Positions 1-9,765 of a DNA stretch of 64,000 nucleotides are shown here, in pieces. The stretch spans positions 124,001 to 188,000 of the forward strand of contig NZ_KB907341.1 of NCBI RefSeq assembly GCF_000381985.1, written 5' to 3'. The first letter of the stretch is position 1, and every line of letters begins with the position of its first letter. The position numbers and the translations under genes are program-made. The notes beneath the pieces are model-generated. The model saw only the letters and a list, made by a program, of their open reading frames with translations. It was not told the DNA's origin and did no database searches. Source of the DNA: Novispirillum itersonii subsp. itersonii ATCC 12639. Lineage in GTDB: Bacteria; Pseudomonadota; Alphaproteobacteria; Rhodospirillales; Rhodospirillaceae.

Positions 1-2
1 CC

Positions 3-233
3 CGCCACGAAATCGTGCTGGCGATCACCGGCGGCCTGTTCGTGCTGGAAACGGTTTCGGTGATTGTGCAGGTGGCCAGTTTCAAGCTGACCGGCAAGCG
101 GGTGTTCCGCATGGCCCCGCTGCACCATCACTTTGAAAAGAAGGGATGGGCGGAACCGACCATCGTCATCCGCTTCTGGATCATTGCCACCATTCTCGCC
201 ATCGTCGGCCTGTCCACCCTGAAACTGCGCTGA
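3..233 (+). CDS. mraY: MraY C-terminal fragment (phospho-MurNAc-pentapeptide transferase)
   Basis: This is the 3' end of a gene that starts before the window; the open frame enters at base 3. MraY is the integral membrane enzyme that moves phospho-MurNAc-pentapeptide from UDP to undecaprenyl phosphate, making lipid I. The visible 76 residues include the family's C-terminal hallmark, the [15 protein letters not shown] segment with its His triplet, followed by a last hydrophobic helix ending in TLKLR, a typical MraY terminus. It lies 93 bases upstream of murD on the same strand, as in canonical dcw clusters, so it is probably co-transcribed. The gene is cut only by the window edge, not broken. 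Confidence 0.97.
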   Translation, partial: RHEIVLAITGGLFVLETVSVIVQVASFKLTGKRVFRMAPLHHHFEKKGWAEPTIVIRFWIIATILAIVGLSTLKLR

Positions 234-326
234 CCCGCCCCCGTTTCAGTCAGGACCGGTCTCCCCATACAAAATGCTCTTCTTCTCAAAGCATTAGAAC
301 GTTCTCACCCGCCCGGAGAAACCGTC

Positions 327-1745
327 ATGATCCCCGTCCACCGTCATTTTCAGAACACGCTTGCCATTGTCGGTCTGGGGAAATCCGGGCTGTCGGCGGC
401 ACGTGCCCTGACGGCGGGCGGGGCCAAGGTACTGGTCTGGGATGATAAGCCCGAAGCCCGGGAACAGGCCGCGAAGGCCGGATACACCGTCGCCGAGCCG
501 AACCGCGAGAACTGGCGGCTGGTCCGGAAAGTGGTGTGGAGCCCCGGCATCCCCCACACGCATCCGTCCCCCCATTCGGCTGCGGATCTGGCCCGGTCGA
601 TGGGCATCCCGCTGGTCTGCGACGTCGATCTGCTGTGCGAAAGCCGGGTCGATCCGTTTTACGTCGCCATCACCGGCACCAACGGCAAATCAACCACCAC
701 CACCCTGATCCACCATATTCTGGCCTCTGCCGGGCATAAGACGGCTGCCGGGGGCAATCTGGGGATCCCGGCGCTGGATCTTCCGGCGCTGGACTTTACC
801 GGCTCTTATGTTCTGGAGCTGTCAAGCTATCAGCTGGAGCTGGTGCCGTCCCTTCAGGCTGCGGTTTCCGTCTGGCTGAACATCAGCGCCGACCATCTGG
901 GCCGTCATGGCGGGCTGGATGGATACGTCGCCGCCAAGACCCGGATTTTCAGGAATCAGCGCCAGCCGTCCACCGCCATCATCGGCGTCGACGATCTGGA
1001 AAGCGCACAGGTTTATGACCAGCTGATCCGTTCCGATCTGGGGACAGTCATCCCGGTGCGGATCGGTCGGGCCGTTCCCAAGGGAGTTTACGTTATCGAC
1101 GGCCGTCTGATCGACGCGACTGATGGCCGGGCCCGTGATATCTGTGACCTGAAAGGGATGAAAGCCCTGCCCGGCAGTCATAACTGGCAGAATGCCGCCT
1201 GCGCCTATGCCGCCGCCCGCGCCCGCAATGTGCCGGTGGATGCGATTGTCGCCGCCCTGCACAGTTTTCCGGGACTGGCCCACCGCCAGCAGCTGATTGA
1301 GGTGATCGAAGGCGTCGCCTTCATCAACGACAGCAAGGCCACCAATGCCGATGCTGCCGCCCGGGCTCTGGCCTGCTACGACAACATTCTGTGGATTGCC
1401 GGCGGGCAGGCGAAGGAAGGCGGGATTGCCAGCCTTGAGCCCTTCTTCCCGCGCATCAAACACGCCTTCCTGATCGGCGAAGCGATGGAGGCTTTTGCCG
1501 AAACACTGCGCGGCAAGGTTCCCTTCACCCTCAGCCGGACCCTGCAGAACGCGGTGGAGAAAGCGGACGAAATCGCCGATCACGGCGATACGGTCCTGCT
1601 GTCCCCGGCCTGTGCCTCGTGGGATCAGTTCCGCAGCTTTGAACACCGGGGCGAAGACTTCGCCGCCATCGTCCGCGATCTGGCCGAAGACGAGCCGGAC
1701 GAGGACGAGGACGAGGACGAGGGTGTTACGGAGGGAACGGCATGA
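327..1745 (+). CDS. murD: UDP-N-acetylmuramoylalanine-D-glutamate ligase MurD
   Basis: Cytoplasmic Mur ligase adding D-Glu to UDP-MurNAc-L-Ala with ATP hydrolysis. The 472-residue product has an N-terminal Rossmann-like domain (AIVGLGKSG near residue 13), the Mur-ligase P-loop GTNGKSTTT near 116-124, the central motif LELSSYQLE, and a C-terminal domain with HRQQ and NDSKATNADA. The ATG at 327 has GGAGAA 7 bases upstream. The stop overlaps the ftsW start (ATGA), indicating translational coupling. The last ~20 residues are unusual for MurD: a run of Glu/Asp from a short repeated GAGGAC stretch (about 1690-1725) that looks like a disordered acidic tail. Confidence 0.97.
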   Translation: MIPVHRHFQNTLAIVGLGKSGLSAARALTAGGAKVLVWDDKPEAREQAAKAGYTVAEPNRENWRLVRKVVWSPGIPHTHPSPHSAADLARSMGIPLVCDVDLLCESRVDPFYVAITGTNGKSTTTTLIHHILASAGHKTAAGGNLGIPALDLPALDFTGSYVLELSSYQLELVPSLQAAVSVWLNISADHLGRHGGLDGYVAAKTRIFRNQRQPSTAIIGVDDLESAQVYDQLIRSDLGTVIPVRIGRAVPKGVYVIDGRLIDATDGRARDICDLKGMKALPGSHNWQNAACAYAAARARNVPVDAIVAALHSFPGLAHRQQLIEVIEGVAFINDSKATNADAAARALACYDNILWIAGGQAKEGGIASLEPFFPRIKHAFLIGEAMEAFAETLRGKVPFTLSRTLQNAVEKADEIADHGDTVLLSPACASWDQFRSFEHRGEDFAAIVRDLAEDEPDEDEDEDEGVTEGTA

Positions 1746-2878
1746 AGCCCATCACCTTCGGACGGACGGATACATCAATTGTCGGTCGCTGGTGGTGGAC
1801 CGTTGACCGGATGCTGCTGACTGCCATTCTGCTGCTGATCGTGATCGGCATCATCCTGCTGATGGCTGCCGGCCCGGCTGCCGCCGGGCGCATCAACGCC
1901 GATCCGCTGCACTTCGTGCGGCGTCAGTTCGTGTTCCTGCCCCCTGCCCTGCTGGTGATCTTTGCTGTCTCGCTGCTGTCCCCGCAGGGGGTGCGGCGGG
2001 TGGCGCTGGTTGCCTATGTAATTGCCCTGCTGCTGATGATGATCGCCCCGCTGACCGGCCCGGCGATCAAGGGGGCAACCCGCTGGGTGTATATCGGTGG
2101 CCTGTCGATCCAGCCGTCGGAGTTCGTCAAGCCGACCTTCGCCGTGGTTTCGGCGTGGATGTTCTCTGAAGGGCGGCTGAATCCCAATTTCCCCGGGTTC
2201 AGGGTCTGCATGGCCCTGTATGCCGTGACCGCCGGGCTGCTGATCATTCAGCCGGACTTCGGGCAGACCATGGTGGTCTCGGCCATGTGGGGCGTGCAGT
2301 TCTTTCTGGCCGGTCTGCCGCTGATTCTGGTGGTGGTGCTGTTTGCGCTGTCTCTGGTCGGGGCCGTCGGGGCCTATATGCTGCTGCCCCACGTGCAAAG
2401 CCGCGTGGACCGCTTCCTGAACCCGGAATCCGGGGATACCTACCAGATCGAAAAAGCGATGCAGGCGTTCCGCGATGGCGGTTTTCTCGGTCGCGGCCCC
2501 GGCGAGGGCCGGGTGAAGGAACTGCTGCCTGACAGCCATACCGATTTCATCTTCGCCGTTGCCGGAGAAGAATTCGGCCTGATCCTGTGCCTGCTGGTGG
2601 TTGGCCTGTTCGCCTTTGTGGTGACACGGGCGATGAGCCGGTCCACGCAGGAAAACAACCTGTTCATCATTATCGCCGTCGGTGGGCTGACCGTGCAGTT
2701 CGGCATGCAGGCGCTGGTTAACATGGCCTCCAGCCTGCATATGATGCCGACCAAGGGTATGACCATGCCGTTCGTATCCTATGGCGGTTCGTCCATGCTG
2801 GGGCTGGCGCTGGGGGTGGGGATGATCCTCGCCCTGACACGCCGCCATGTCGGCGGTGTACCCGGGAGTCCGTCATAA
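1742..2878 (+). CDS. ftsW: FtsW, SEDS-family septal peptidoglycan glycosyltransferase
   Basis: Polytopic inner-membrane protein of the SEDS family that polymerises lipid II at the septum with its cognate class B penicillin-binding protein. The 378 residues show about ten hydrophobic segments after a short cytoplasmic N-terminus. Family signatures include GATRWVYIGGLSIQPSEFVKP (about 115-135), QPDFGQT near 172, the extracellular loop with AMQAFRDGGFLGRGPGEG, DSHTDFIFAV, and FVSYGGSSML near the end. It overlaps murD by four bases, and murG starts one base after its stop. The dcw context supports FtsW over RodA. Confidence 0.97.
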   Translation: MKPITFGRTDTSIVGRWWWTVDRMLLTAILLLIVIGIILLMAAGPAAAGRINADPLHFVRRQFVFLPPALLVIFAVSLLSPQGVRRVALVAYVIALLLMMIAPLTGPAIKGATRWVYIGGLSIQPSEFVKPTFAVVSAWMFSEGRLNPNFPGFRVCMALYAVTAGLLIIQPDFGQTMVVSAMWGVQFFLAGLPLILVVVLFALSLVGAVGAYMLLPHVQSRVDRFLNPESGDTYQIEKAMQAFRDGGFLGRGPGEGRVKELLPDSHTDFIFAVAGEEFGLILCLLVVGLFAFVVTRAMSRSTQENNLFIIIAVGGLTVQFGMQALVNMASSLHMMPTKGMTMPFVSYGGSSMLGLALGVGMILALTRRHVGGVPGSPS

Positions 2879-2879
2879 A

Positions 2880-3974
2880 ATGTCCGCATCCTCGCCTCTT
2901 ATCCTGCTGACGGCCGGTGGCACCGGCGGCCATGTGTTCCCGGCGGAAGCGCTGGCACAGGTTCTGCTGTCACGGGGTTTCCGCGTCGGCTTCATCACCG
3001 ACAGCCGGGGCACCGCCTATACCGGCACCCTTGGCACACTGGAAACGTGGCGCGTCAGCTCTGCCCAGATGCTCGGCCGGGGTCTGGTCGGCAAGGCCCG
3101 GGGTGCGCTGGCGCTGGCATCCGGCGTCATGCAGGCCCGTAAACTGCTGAAAACCCTGACCCCGGCGGCAGTGGTCGGCTTCGGGGGCTACGCCTCGGTC
3201 CCGGCTGTGGCCGCGGCGGTCACCCTGAAGGTGCCGACGGTGATCCACGAGCAGAACGCCGTTCTGGGCCGGGCCAACCGCCTGTTCGCCCGCCGGGTCA
3301 GCCTGATCGCCACCGCCTATGAGGATGTCGAGCATCTGCCCGCCAACCGCCCGGTCCGCCGGGTCGGCATGCCGGTGCGGGAAGCGATCCGCGCCCTGTC
3401 CACCGCGCCATACACGCCGCCGGTCAATGGCGACACCGTATCGCTGCTGGTGCTGGGGGGCAGTCAGGGGGCGCAGATTTTCTCCACCGTGGTCCCGGAA
3501 GCGCTTGCTCTGCTGCCGACCGGACTGCGTCAGCGGGTTAAAATCGCCCAGCAGGCCCGGCCTGAAGACGTGGAGCGGGCAACCGCTGGCTACACCAGTC
3601 ACGGCCTGACGGCTGACGTGCAATCCTTCTTCCATGATGTGCCCGACCGTCTGGCCGGATGCCATCTGCTGATCGCCCGCTCCGGGGCCTCGACCGTGGC
3701 CGAAGCGACCACCGCCGGGCGCCCGGCCCTGCTGGTGCCCTACATGCATGCCGCCGATGACCACCAGACCGCCAATGCCGAGGCGGTGGAGGACGCGGGC
3801 GGGGCATGGGTGCTGCCCCAGCCGGAGCTGACCCCGACCGTTCTGGCGGAAAAGCTGAAGGCACTGCTTGGCTCACCCGACACTCTCGCCGGGGCCGCCG
3901 CCGCCGCCCGCGCGTGGTCAATGCCTGATGCCGCCACCAATCTTGCCGATGCCGTTGAAACCCTGCTGCCATAA
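2880..3974 (+). CDS. murG: UDP-GlcNAc:lipid I GlcNAc transferase MurG
   Basis: Peripheral membrane glycosyltransferase that converts lipid I to lipid II. The 364-residue product starts MSASSPLILLTAGGTGGHVFPAEA, with the glycine-rich N-terminal loop of GT28 enzymes; the second domain has VLGGSQGAQ (about 195), the donor-site segment ARSGASTVAE, and DDHQTANAE. An in-frame ATG 33 bases earlier lies inside ftsW and has no better ribosome-binding site. The ATG at 2880, just after the ftsW stop and preceded by GGGAG, fits the family N-terminus, so I chose it. Confidence 0.96.
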   Translation: MSASSPLILLTAGGTGGHVFPAEALAQVLLSRGFRVGFITDSRGTAYTGTLGTLETWRVSSAQMLGRGLVGKARGALALASGVMQARKLLKTLTPAAVVGFGGYASVPAVAAAVTLKVPTVIHEQNAVLGRANRLFARRVSLIATAYEDVEHLPANRPVRRVGMPVREAIRALSTAPYTPPVNGDTVSLLVLGGSQGAQIFSTVVPEALALLPTGLRQRVKIAQQARPEDVERATAGYTSHGLTADVQSFFHDVPDRLAGCHLLIARSGASTVAEATTAGRPALLVPYMHAADDHQTANAEAVEDAGGAWVLPQPELTPTVLAEKLKALLGSPDTLAGAAAAARAWSMPDAATNLADAVETLLP

Positions 3975-3989
3975 GGACACCCTGACGCC

Positions 3990-5450
3990 ATGAACCGCTC
4001 TGTAGACGCCCGCACCGGAAAAACCACTGGCAGCATTCCGCTGGATATCGGCACCCTGCATTTTGTCGGGATCGGCGGCATCGGCATGTCCGGCATCGCG
4101 GAAATCCTGCATAACCTCGGCTATTCGGTGCAGGGCTCTGACCTGACCGACAACGCCAATGCCCAGCGCCTGCGCGCCAAGGGGATCCCGGTGTTTGTCG
4201 GGCACAGCGCCGACAATATCGGTGACGCCCGGGTGCTGGTGATTTCCTCCGCCGTCAAGCCGACCAATCCGGAAGTGGAAGCCGCCCGGGCGCGGTTGAT
4301 CCCGGTGGTGCGCCGGGCCGAAATGCTGGCGGAACTGATGCGCCTGAAGTGGGCGGTCGCCATCGGCGGCACCCATGGCAAGACCACCACCACCAGCCTG
4401 ATTGCCACCCTGTTCGAAGCGGCAGAGACCGATCCGACCGTCATCAACGGTGGGATCATCAATGCCTATGGCACCAATGCCCGCCTTGGCGACGGCGACT
4501 GGATGGTGGTGGAGGCCGACGAATCCGACGGCACGTTTACCAAGCTGCCCGCCACCATCTGCGTGGTGACCAACATCGACCCGGAGCATATGGATCATTA
4601 CGGCAGCTTCGATAAGCTGCGGGATGCCTTCCATACCTTCGTCACCAACATCCCGTTTTATGGCTTTGCCACCCTGTGCATCGACCACCCGGAAGTACAG
4701 ACCCTGATCGCCCGCGTCTCTGACCGCCGGATCGTCACCTACGGCTTCAGTCCGCAGGCGGATGTGCGCGGCGTCAATGTCGAGATCGGCGTTGACGGGG
4801 CGCGCTTTGATGCCCGGATCCGCGGTGCCAACGGCGAGGCGGACCGCACCATCGAAGGGCTGCGCCTGCCGATGTTCGGGGAACACAACGTCCAGAACGC
4901 GCTGGCCACCATCGCCATCGGTGTCAACATGGGCTTTTCCGACGCGGTGATTGCCAAGGCTCTGGCCGGATTCGGCGGGGTCAAGCGCCGCTTCACCAAG
5001 ACCGGGGAAAGCAACGGCATCACCGTCATCGACGATTACGGCCATCACCCGGTGGAAATCGCCGCCGTGCTGCGGGCAGCCCGCCATGCCAGCAAAGGCA
5101 AGGTGGTGGCAGTGGTGCAGCCGCATCGGTACAGCCGCCTGAACGACCTGTTCGAGGAATTCTGCACCTGCTTTAACGATGCCGACCATGTGGTGGTCGC
5201 CGACGTGTATGCCGCCGGGGAAAACCCGATTGAAGGCCGCAACCGCGATGCGCTGGTCAAGGGCCTGCGCGATCACGGTCACCGCTCCGTCACCCCGCTG
5301 GACGGTCAGGCTGCGCTGGCCGGTGTGGTGAAGGGGCTGGCCGGTCCGGGGGATCTGGTGGTCTGCCTTGGGGCGGGCAATATCACGGCCTGGGCCCACG
5401 CCCTGCCCGCCGAGCTGGACGCGCTGGCGGCGGAAGGAGTGTCGGCATGA
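3990..5450 (+). CDS. murC: UDP-N-acetylmuramate-L-alanine ligase MurC
   Basis: Cytoplasmic ATP-dependent ligase adding L-Ala to UDP-MurNAc, the first Mur ligase step. The 486 residues include the UDP-binding glycine loop [16 protein letters not shown] near 27-42, the P-loop [10 protein letters not shown] near 126-135, EADESDGTF and [12 protein letters not shown] in the central domain, and [10 protein letters not shown] and QPHRYSRL in the C-terminal domain, all MurC-specific. AAGGA lies upstream of the ATG, 15 bases after murG. The stop overlaps murB by four bases (ATGA). Confidence 0.98.
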   Translation: MNRSVDARTGKTTGSIPLDIGTLHFVGIGGIGMSGIAEILHNLGYSVQGSDLTDNANAQRLRAKGIPVFVGHSADNIGDARVLVISSAVKPTNPEVEAARARLIPVVRRAEMLAELMRLKWAVAIGGTHGKTTTTSLIATLFEAAETDPTVINGGIINAYGTNARLGDGDWMVVEADESDGTFTKLPATICVVTNIDPEHMDHYGSFDKLRDAFHTFVTNIPFYGFATLCIDHPEVQTLIARVSDRRIVTYGFSPQADVRGVNVEIGVDGARFDARIRGANGEADRTIEGLRLPMFGEHNVQNALATIAIGVNMGFSDAVIAKALAGFGGVKRRFTKTGESNGITVIDDYGHHPVEIAAVLRAARHASKGKVVAVVQPHRYSRLNDLFEEFCTCFNDADHVVVADVYAAGENPIEGRNRDALVKGLRDHGHRSVTPLDGQAALAGVVKGLAGPGDLVVCLGAGNITAWAHALPAELDALAAEGVSA

Positions 5451-6403
5451 CCGCCGCCGCCTTCTCTCCCGCAGACGGGGCCGGACTGCTGCCCCGCCTG
5501 CCTGCTGTGCGGGGCCGCTACAGCGAAGGCTATGAACTGGCCAAGGTGACGTGGTTCCGTGTCGGGGGCCCGGCCGAAGTGTTGTTCAAGCCCGAGGATA
5601 CCGATGATCTCGCGGCGTTTCTGGCGGGAACCCCGGCCGATATCCCGGTGACGGTGATCGGCGTCGGGTCCAACCTGCTGGTCCGTGACGGCGGTGTCCC
5701 CGGGGTGGTGGTGCGGCTGGGCCGGGCCTTCGCCGACATCAGCGTGCGCAACAACCTGCTGCACGTCGGCGGGGCCGTGCTGGATGTGAATATTGCGCAG
5801 GCCGCCCGCGATGCCGGGCTTGGCGGACTGGAATTCCTGTGCGGAATCCCCGGAACCCTGGGTGGCGCCCTGCGGATGAACGCCGGGGCCTATGGCCGGG
5901 AGATCCGTGATGTGCTGGTCAGCGCCACCGCTGTTGACCGCAGCGGGCAGATCCACACCCTGTCCGCCGATCAGATGGGGCTGACGTACCGCCACTGTTC
6001 TGTGCCCAACGACTGGCTGTTCACCGGGGCGATCCTGCGCGGTGAAAAGGCCGACACTGCCGCCATCACCGCCCGGATGGACGAAATCCGCAGCAGCCGT
6101 GAGGACAGCCAGCCGGTCCGCAGCCGCACCGGGGGATCCACCTTCGCCAATCCGGTCGGTGCCAAGGCGTGGGAACTGATTGACCGGGCCGGATGCCGGG
6201 GCCTGACCCGGGGCGGAGCGCAGGTGTCGGAAAAGCACTGCAACTTCCTGATCAATACCGGCACCGCCACCGCCGCCGATATCGAAGATCTGGGCGAGGA
6301 TGTCCGCCGCCGGGTCCGTGACACCAGTGGCATTGAGCTGCGCTGGGAAATCCGCCGGATCGGCCTGCGGGCTGCCTCCACCCCGCCGACAGGAGAGTTC
6401 TGA
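5447..6403 (+). CDS. murB: UDP-N-acetylenolpyruvoylglucosamine reductase MurB
   Basis: FAD- and NADPH-dependent reductase forming UDP-MurNAc. The 318-residue protein has the FAD-binding motifs [16 protein letters not shown] and [15 protein letters not shown] near 37-85, [18 protein letters not shown] near 130-148, the catalytic-loop segment [12 protein letters not shown] near 225, and [16 protein letters not shown] near the C-terminus. The overall pattern fits type II MurB, common in alphaproteobacteria. It overlaps murC by four bases and shares its stop with the ddl start (TGATG). Confidence 0.97.
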   Translation: MTAAAFSPADGAGLLPRLPAVRGRYSEGYELAKVTWFRVGGPAEVLFKPEDTDDLAAFLAGTPADIPVTVIGVGSNLLVRDGGVPGVVVRLGRAFADISVRNNLLHVGGAVLDVNIAQAARDAGLGGLEFLCGIPGTLGGALRMNAGAYGREIRDVLVSATAVDRSGQIHTLSADQMGLTYRHCSVPNDWLFTGAILRGEKADTAAITARMDEIRSSREDSQPVRSRTGGSTFANPVGAKAWELIDRAGCRGLTRGGAQVSEKHCNFLINTGTATAADIEDLGEDVRRRVRDTSGIELRWEIRRIGLRAASTPPTGEF

Positions 6404-7395
6404 TGGCTGCCGCAATCACCGTAACCACGGCCGTATCCCCGCATAACCTGGACGCCATCGCGACGGTGGCCGAAGCGGTGCGCAGCCGCCGCCACCGTAA
6501 AGTGACCGTGCTGATGGGCGGCTTCTCGGCAGAGCGTGAGGTGTCGCTGAACTCCGGGGCCAATGCAGTGCGGGCACTGGAAACCGCCGGGTATGCGGTG
6601 CAGGCGATTGACGTCTCCCGCGATGTCGGCAGCCTGCTGCACCATCTGGAACACACAAAGCCCGACGTGGTGTTCAACGCCCTGCATGGCCGTTACGGCG
6701 AGGATGGCTGCGTACAGGGTATGCTGAACATCCTTGAGGTGCCCTACACCCATTCCGGCCTGCTGGCCAGCAGCCTGGCGATGGACAAACCGATGGCCAA
6801 GCGGGTGTTTGCCTCAGCCGGGCTGACCGTGGCACAGGACCGGCTGGTGACCCGCGATATTCTGATCGCCGGGGATCCGGTGCCCCTGCCCTATGTGGTC
6901 AAGCCGCATAACGAAGGGTCCTCCGTCGGTGTCACCATCGTGCGGGAAGGCGATAACGACCGCCCGTTCGCCCGCCACTGGCCCTATGGCCCGCAGGTGA
7001 TGGTGGAGGAATACATCCCCGGGCGCGAACTGACCGTTGCGGTGATGGACCGCCATGCGCTGGGCGTGACGGAAATCAGCACCCATCGCGGCTTTTATGA
7101 CTATGATGCTAAGTACGCCTCCGGCGGATCTGCCCATACCCTGCCCGCTGACCTGCCGGAAGCGGTGTACCGCACGGTGCAGGAACTGGCGGTCCGGGCG
7201 CATCAGGCACTGGGGTGCCGGGGGGTGTCGCGGTCGGATTTCCGGTACGACGGCACCCGGCTGGTGATTCTGGAAACCAATACCCAACCGGGGATGACCG
7301 CGACATCGCTGGTGCCGGAACAGGCGGCGCTGGCGGGCATTCCCTTCCCTGACCTGTGCACGTGGATGGTGGAAACCGCACAATGCGACGTCTAG
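6403..7395 (+). CDS. ddl: D-alanine-D-alanine ligase
   Basis: ATP-grasp ligase making D-Ala-D-Ala for the pentapeptide stem. The 330 residues carry [19 protein letters not shown] at 34-52, the ATP-grasp core ([25 protein letters not shown]) and the C-terminal substrate-binding segment [19 protein letters not shown] ~32-residue N-terminal extension precedes the family's usual start. The ATG shares an A with the murB stop, and no better-placed start is visible. It overlaps ftsQ by 13 bases. Confidence 0.96.
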   Translation: MAAAITVTTAVSPHNLDAIATVAEAVRSRRHRKVTVLMGGFSAEREVSLNSGANAVRALETAGYAVQAIDVSRDVGSLLHHLEHTKPDVVFNALHGRYGEDGCVQGMLNILEVPYTHSGLLASSLAMDKPMAKRVFASAGLTVAQDRLVTRDILIAGDPVPLPYVVKPHNEGSSVGVTIVREGDNDRPFARHWPYGPQVMVEEYIPGRELTVAVMDRHALGVTEISTHRGFYDYDAKYASGGSAHTLPADLPEAVYRTVQELAVRAHQALGCRGVSRSDFRYDGTRLVILETNTQPGMTATSLVPEQAALAGIPFPDLCTWMVETAQCDV

Positions 7396-8294
7396 CCTTT
7401 CTGCAGAACCGGCTGGTGAGAACAGCCCTCGGCGCGCTGGGGACGGCTTCCGTCCTCGGCGCCGCCGGGGCTGCGCTGTGGTTCAGCGGGATTCCGCAGG
7501 CGTACTATGCAGAAACCCGGCAGACCGTCTTTATGTCCGTTACCGATTACTCGGCCATCGCCGGTGTCCGTTTGCGTCAGGTCGCAGTGGCCGGGCGCAA
7601 ACGCACACCGGCGGTTGACGTGCTGGATGCACTGGATCTGCCGCAGGGTGCCCCCTTGATGGGGTTCAGCCCCGAAGAGGCACGCGAACGGCTGGAAAGC
7701 CTGCCGACCGTCAAATCCGCCACCGTCGAACGCCGCCTGCCCGATCAGGTGTTTGTCACCCTGATTGAACGCACGCCGATCGCCATCTGGCAGAACGGTG
7801 ATGACAATCTGCTGATTGACGCCCAGGGCATGGTTCTGGGCGAGATCAGCTCGGAACATCTGACCCTGCCGCTGGTCAGTGGCAAAGGCGCACCCGAAGC
7901 CGCCAGTGACCTGCTGATGATGTTTTCTACCGAACCGGCGCTGGCAGCACGGGTGAAGGCAGCGATTCGCGTTGGATCCCGCCGCTGGGATCTGTGGCTG
8001 GATGGCTACGCCGGAAACGGCCTGCAGGTCAAACTGCCGGAAGTCGGTATGGAAAGTGCTTTTAACCGTCTGGCAACACTGGAAAAAACCCAGTCCCTTC
8101 TGGAGCGGGATCTGGTAATGATCGACATGCGGGTTCCTGACCGCCTCATCGTGCGCTCCAGCCGTGATGCGGAGGACACCCCTGGGCCAAAAAGTAAGGG
8201 AAACCTAAAACTTCCGGCGCAGAATGGATCGGGGGCCAAACCCCCGGCCGTAAAAACCGCACCGCTGCCGATGAGCGGCGGCCGTGACGCCTGA
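7383..8294 (+). CDS. ftsQ: Cell division protein FtsQ
   Basis: Bitopic inner-membrane divisome protein linking early and late division proteins. The 303-residue product has an Arg-rich start ([13 protein letters not shown]), one membrane helix at about 12-35, then a periplasmic POTRA-like domain ([23 protein letters not shown]) and FtsQ-type motifs [15 protein letters not shown] and [13 protein letters not shown]. The ATG at 7383 lies inside the end of ddl; the frame could extend nine codons upstream, but the inner ATG gives the normal short cytoplasmic N-terminus. The C-terminus is a low-complexity Lys/Pro/Gly tail. Confidence 0.93.
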   Translation: MRRLAFLQNRLVRTALGALGTASVLGAAGAALWFSGIPQAYYAETRQTVFMSVTDYSAIAGVRLRQVAVAGRKRTPAVDVLDALDLPQGAPLMGFSPEEARERLESLPTVKSATVERRLPDQVFVTLIERTPIAIWQNGDDNLLIDAQGMVLGEISSEHLTLPLVSGKGAPEAASDLLMMFSTEPALAARVKAAIRVGSRRWDLWLDGYAGNGLQVKLPEVGMESAFNRLATLEKTQSLLERDLVMIDMRVPDRLIVRSSRDAEDTPGPKSKGNLKLPAQNGSGAKPPAVKTAPLPMSGGRDA

Positions 8295-8317
8295 CGGAAA
8301 GGGGAGGATGCAGAACC

Positions 8318-9592
8318 GTGGCACGACCGAGGCAAAAGACCGGCCCGATCACCGCCCTTGATGTCGGCACCACCAAGGTGGCCTGCTTCATCGCCCAGCC
8401 CGATGAAGACGGTACCCTGCGCGTGCAGGGCGTCGGGCATCACCGGTCACGCGGTATGCGCAACGGCATGGTCTCTGACATGGCGCAGCTGGAAGAATCG
8501 GTCCGCGCCGCAGTTGATGCGGCAGAGCAGATGGCCAATCTGCGGGTTGACAGCGTCTATCTGAATGTCACCGGCGGAAATCTGCACAGCAGAAATGTGA
8601 ATGCAGAGATCCAAGTGGGCGGAAATGTGATCCGCGACACAGATATAAGCCGAATTGTGGATCATGGTCGTCATATTCTGGCCTCGGAAGGCGGTGATCG
8701 TGAACTGATCCATTGTCTGTCCACCGGGTATTCGATCGACGGCGGCGACGGGATCATTGATCCGCGCGGGATGTACGGCGAACGTCTGGGAGTCCGGATC
8801 CATATGGTGGCGGCGTCGCACGGCCCGCTGCGCAATCTTCTGACGGTGATCGACCGCTGCCACCTGAGCGTGGTGGAAAAGGTCGCATCGCCCCACGCAT
8901 CGGCGCTGGCCTGCACGGTCGACGACGAAAAAGAAATGGGAGTTACAGTACTGGACATGGGCGGCGGAACCACATCCGTTTCGGTCTTTGTCGAAGGGCA
9001 CCCGATGTTTGCCGACGTGATCCCCATCGGCGGCAACCACGTGACCAACGATCTGGCCAAGGGCCTGTCGTCCCCCACCGTCCATGCCGAGCGGCTTAAG
9101 ACCATGTGGGGGACGGTGCTGCCGACCGCCACCGACAGCCGTGAAATCATCAAAGTCCCGCAGGTTGGTGAAGATGAGGAGATCGAGGCACAGGAAGTGC
9201 CCCGGTCGGAACTGATCCGCATCATCCGTCCCCGGATCGAAGAAACCTTCGAGCTGGTGCGGGACCGTCTGTCCGCCGCCGGTATGCTGCATGCCGCCGG
9301 GCGCCGTCTGGTTTTGACCGGCGGGGCCAGTCAGTTGCAGGGTTTGCGGGAAAGCGCGGAAAAAATACTCGATAAACAGGTCCGTCTCGGGCGTCCCCGT
9401 CGCCTGAAGGGCCTGCCGGAAAGTGCCGGGGGCCCTGCCTTCGCGACCTGCGCCGGTTTACTCCGTTATGCGGTACAGGATCAGGTAGCACAACCGGGGC
9501 AGGTTCCCCCGGAAGAGTTAGCTGAGGATGAATCGCGTAGAAAAAGCGGTGCATTAGGACGAATGTTCAGTTGGCTAAAGGACAATTTCTGA
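8318..9592 (+). CDS. ftsA: Cell division protein FtsA
   Basis: Actin-like ATPase that tethers FtsZ to the membrane. The 424 residues begin with ITALDVGTTKVACFIA (phosphate-1 motif, about 11-26), followed by the 1C subdomain region (SVYLNVTGG), GVTVLDMGGGTTSVSVF (phosphate-2, about 207-224) and VLTGGASQLQGL (adenosine motif). It ends GRMFSWLKDNF, the amphipathic membrane-targeting helix. The start is GTG at 8318 with GGGGAGG 11 bases upstream; a nearby ATG is out of frame. About 170 bases separate it from ftsZ. Confidence 0.97.
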   Translation: MARPRQKTGPITALDVGTTKVACFIAQPDEDGTLRVQGVGHHRSRGMRNGMVSDMAQLEESVRAAVDAAEQMANLRVDSVYLNVTGGNLHSRNVNAEIQVGGNVIRDTDISRIVDHGRHILASEGGDRELIHCLSTGYSIDGGDGIIDPRGMYGERLGVRIHMVAASHGPLRNLLTVIDRCHLSVVEKVASPHASALACTVDDEKEMGVTVLDMGGGTTSVSVFVEGHPMFADVIPIGGNHVTNDLAKGLSSPTVHAERLKTMWGTVLPTATDSREIIKVPQVGEDEEIEAQEVPRSELIRIIRPRIEETFELVRDRLSAAGMLHAAGRRLVLTGGASQLQGLRESAEKILDKQVRLGRPRRLKGLPESAGGPAFATCAGLLRYAVQDQVAQPGQVPPEELAEDESRRKSGALGRMFSWLKDNF

Positions 9593-9765
9593 TATTTCTC
9601 TACAACACACACAGCAAACCGGACCGGAACAGGCCCGGATGAAAAGCAAGAACGGCCAGAGCAAGAATTGCCATCGCGCCGCAGTACCGACCAAGGGCAA
9701 CCCCTGACACAGAGACATCCCCCCCTCTGTCCCGCCCGGGACAGTGATGAAACCGGAGGCACACC

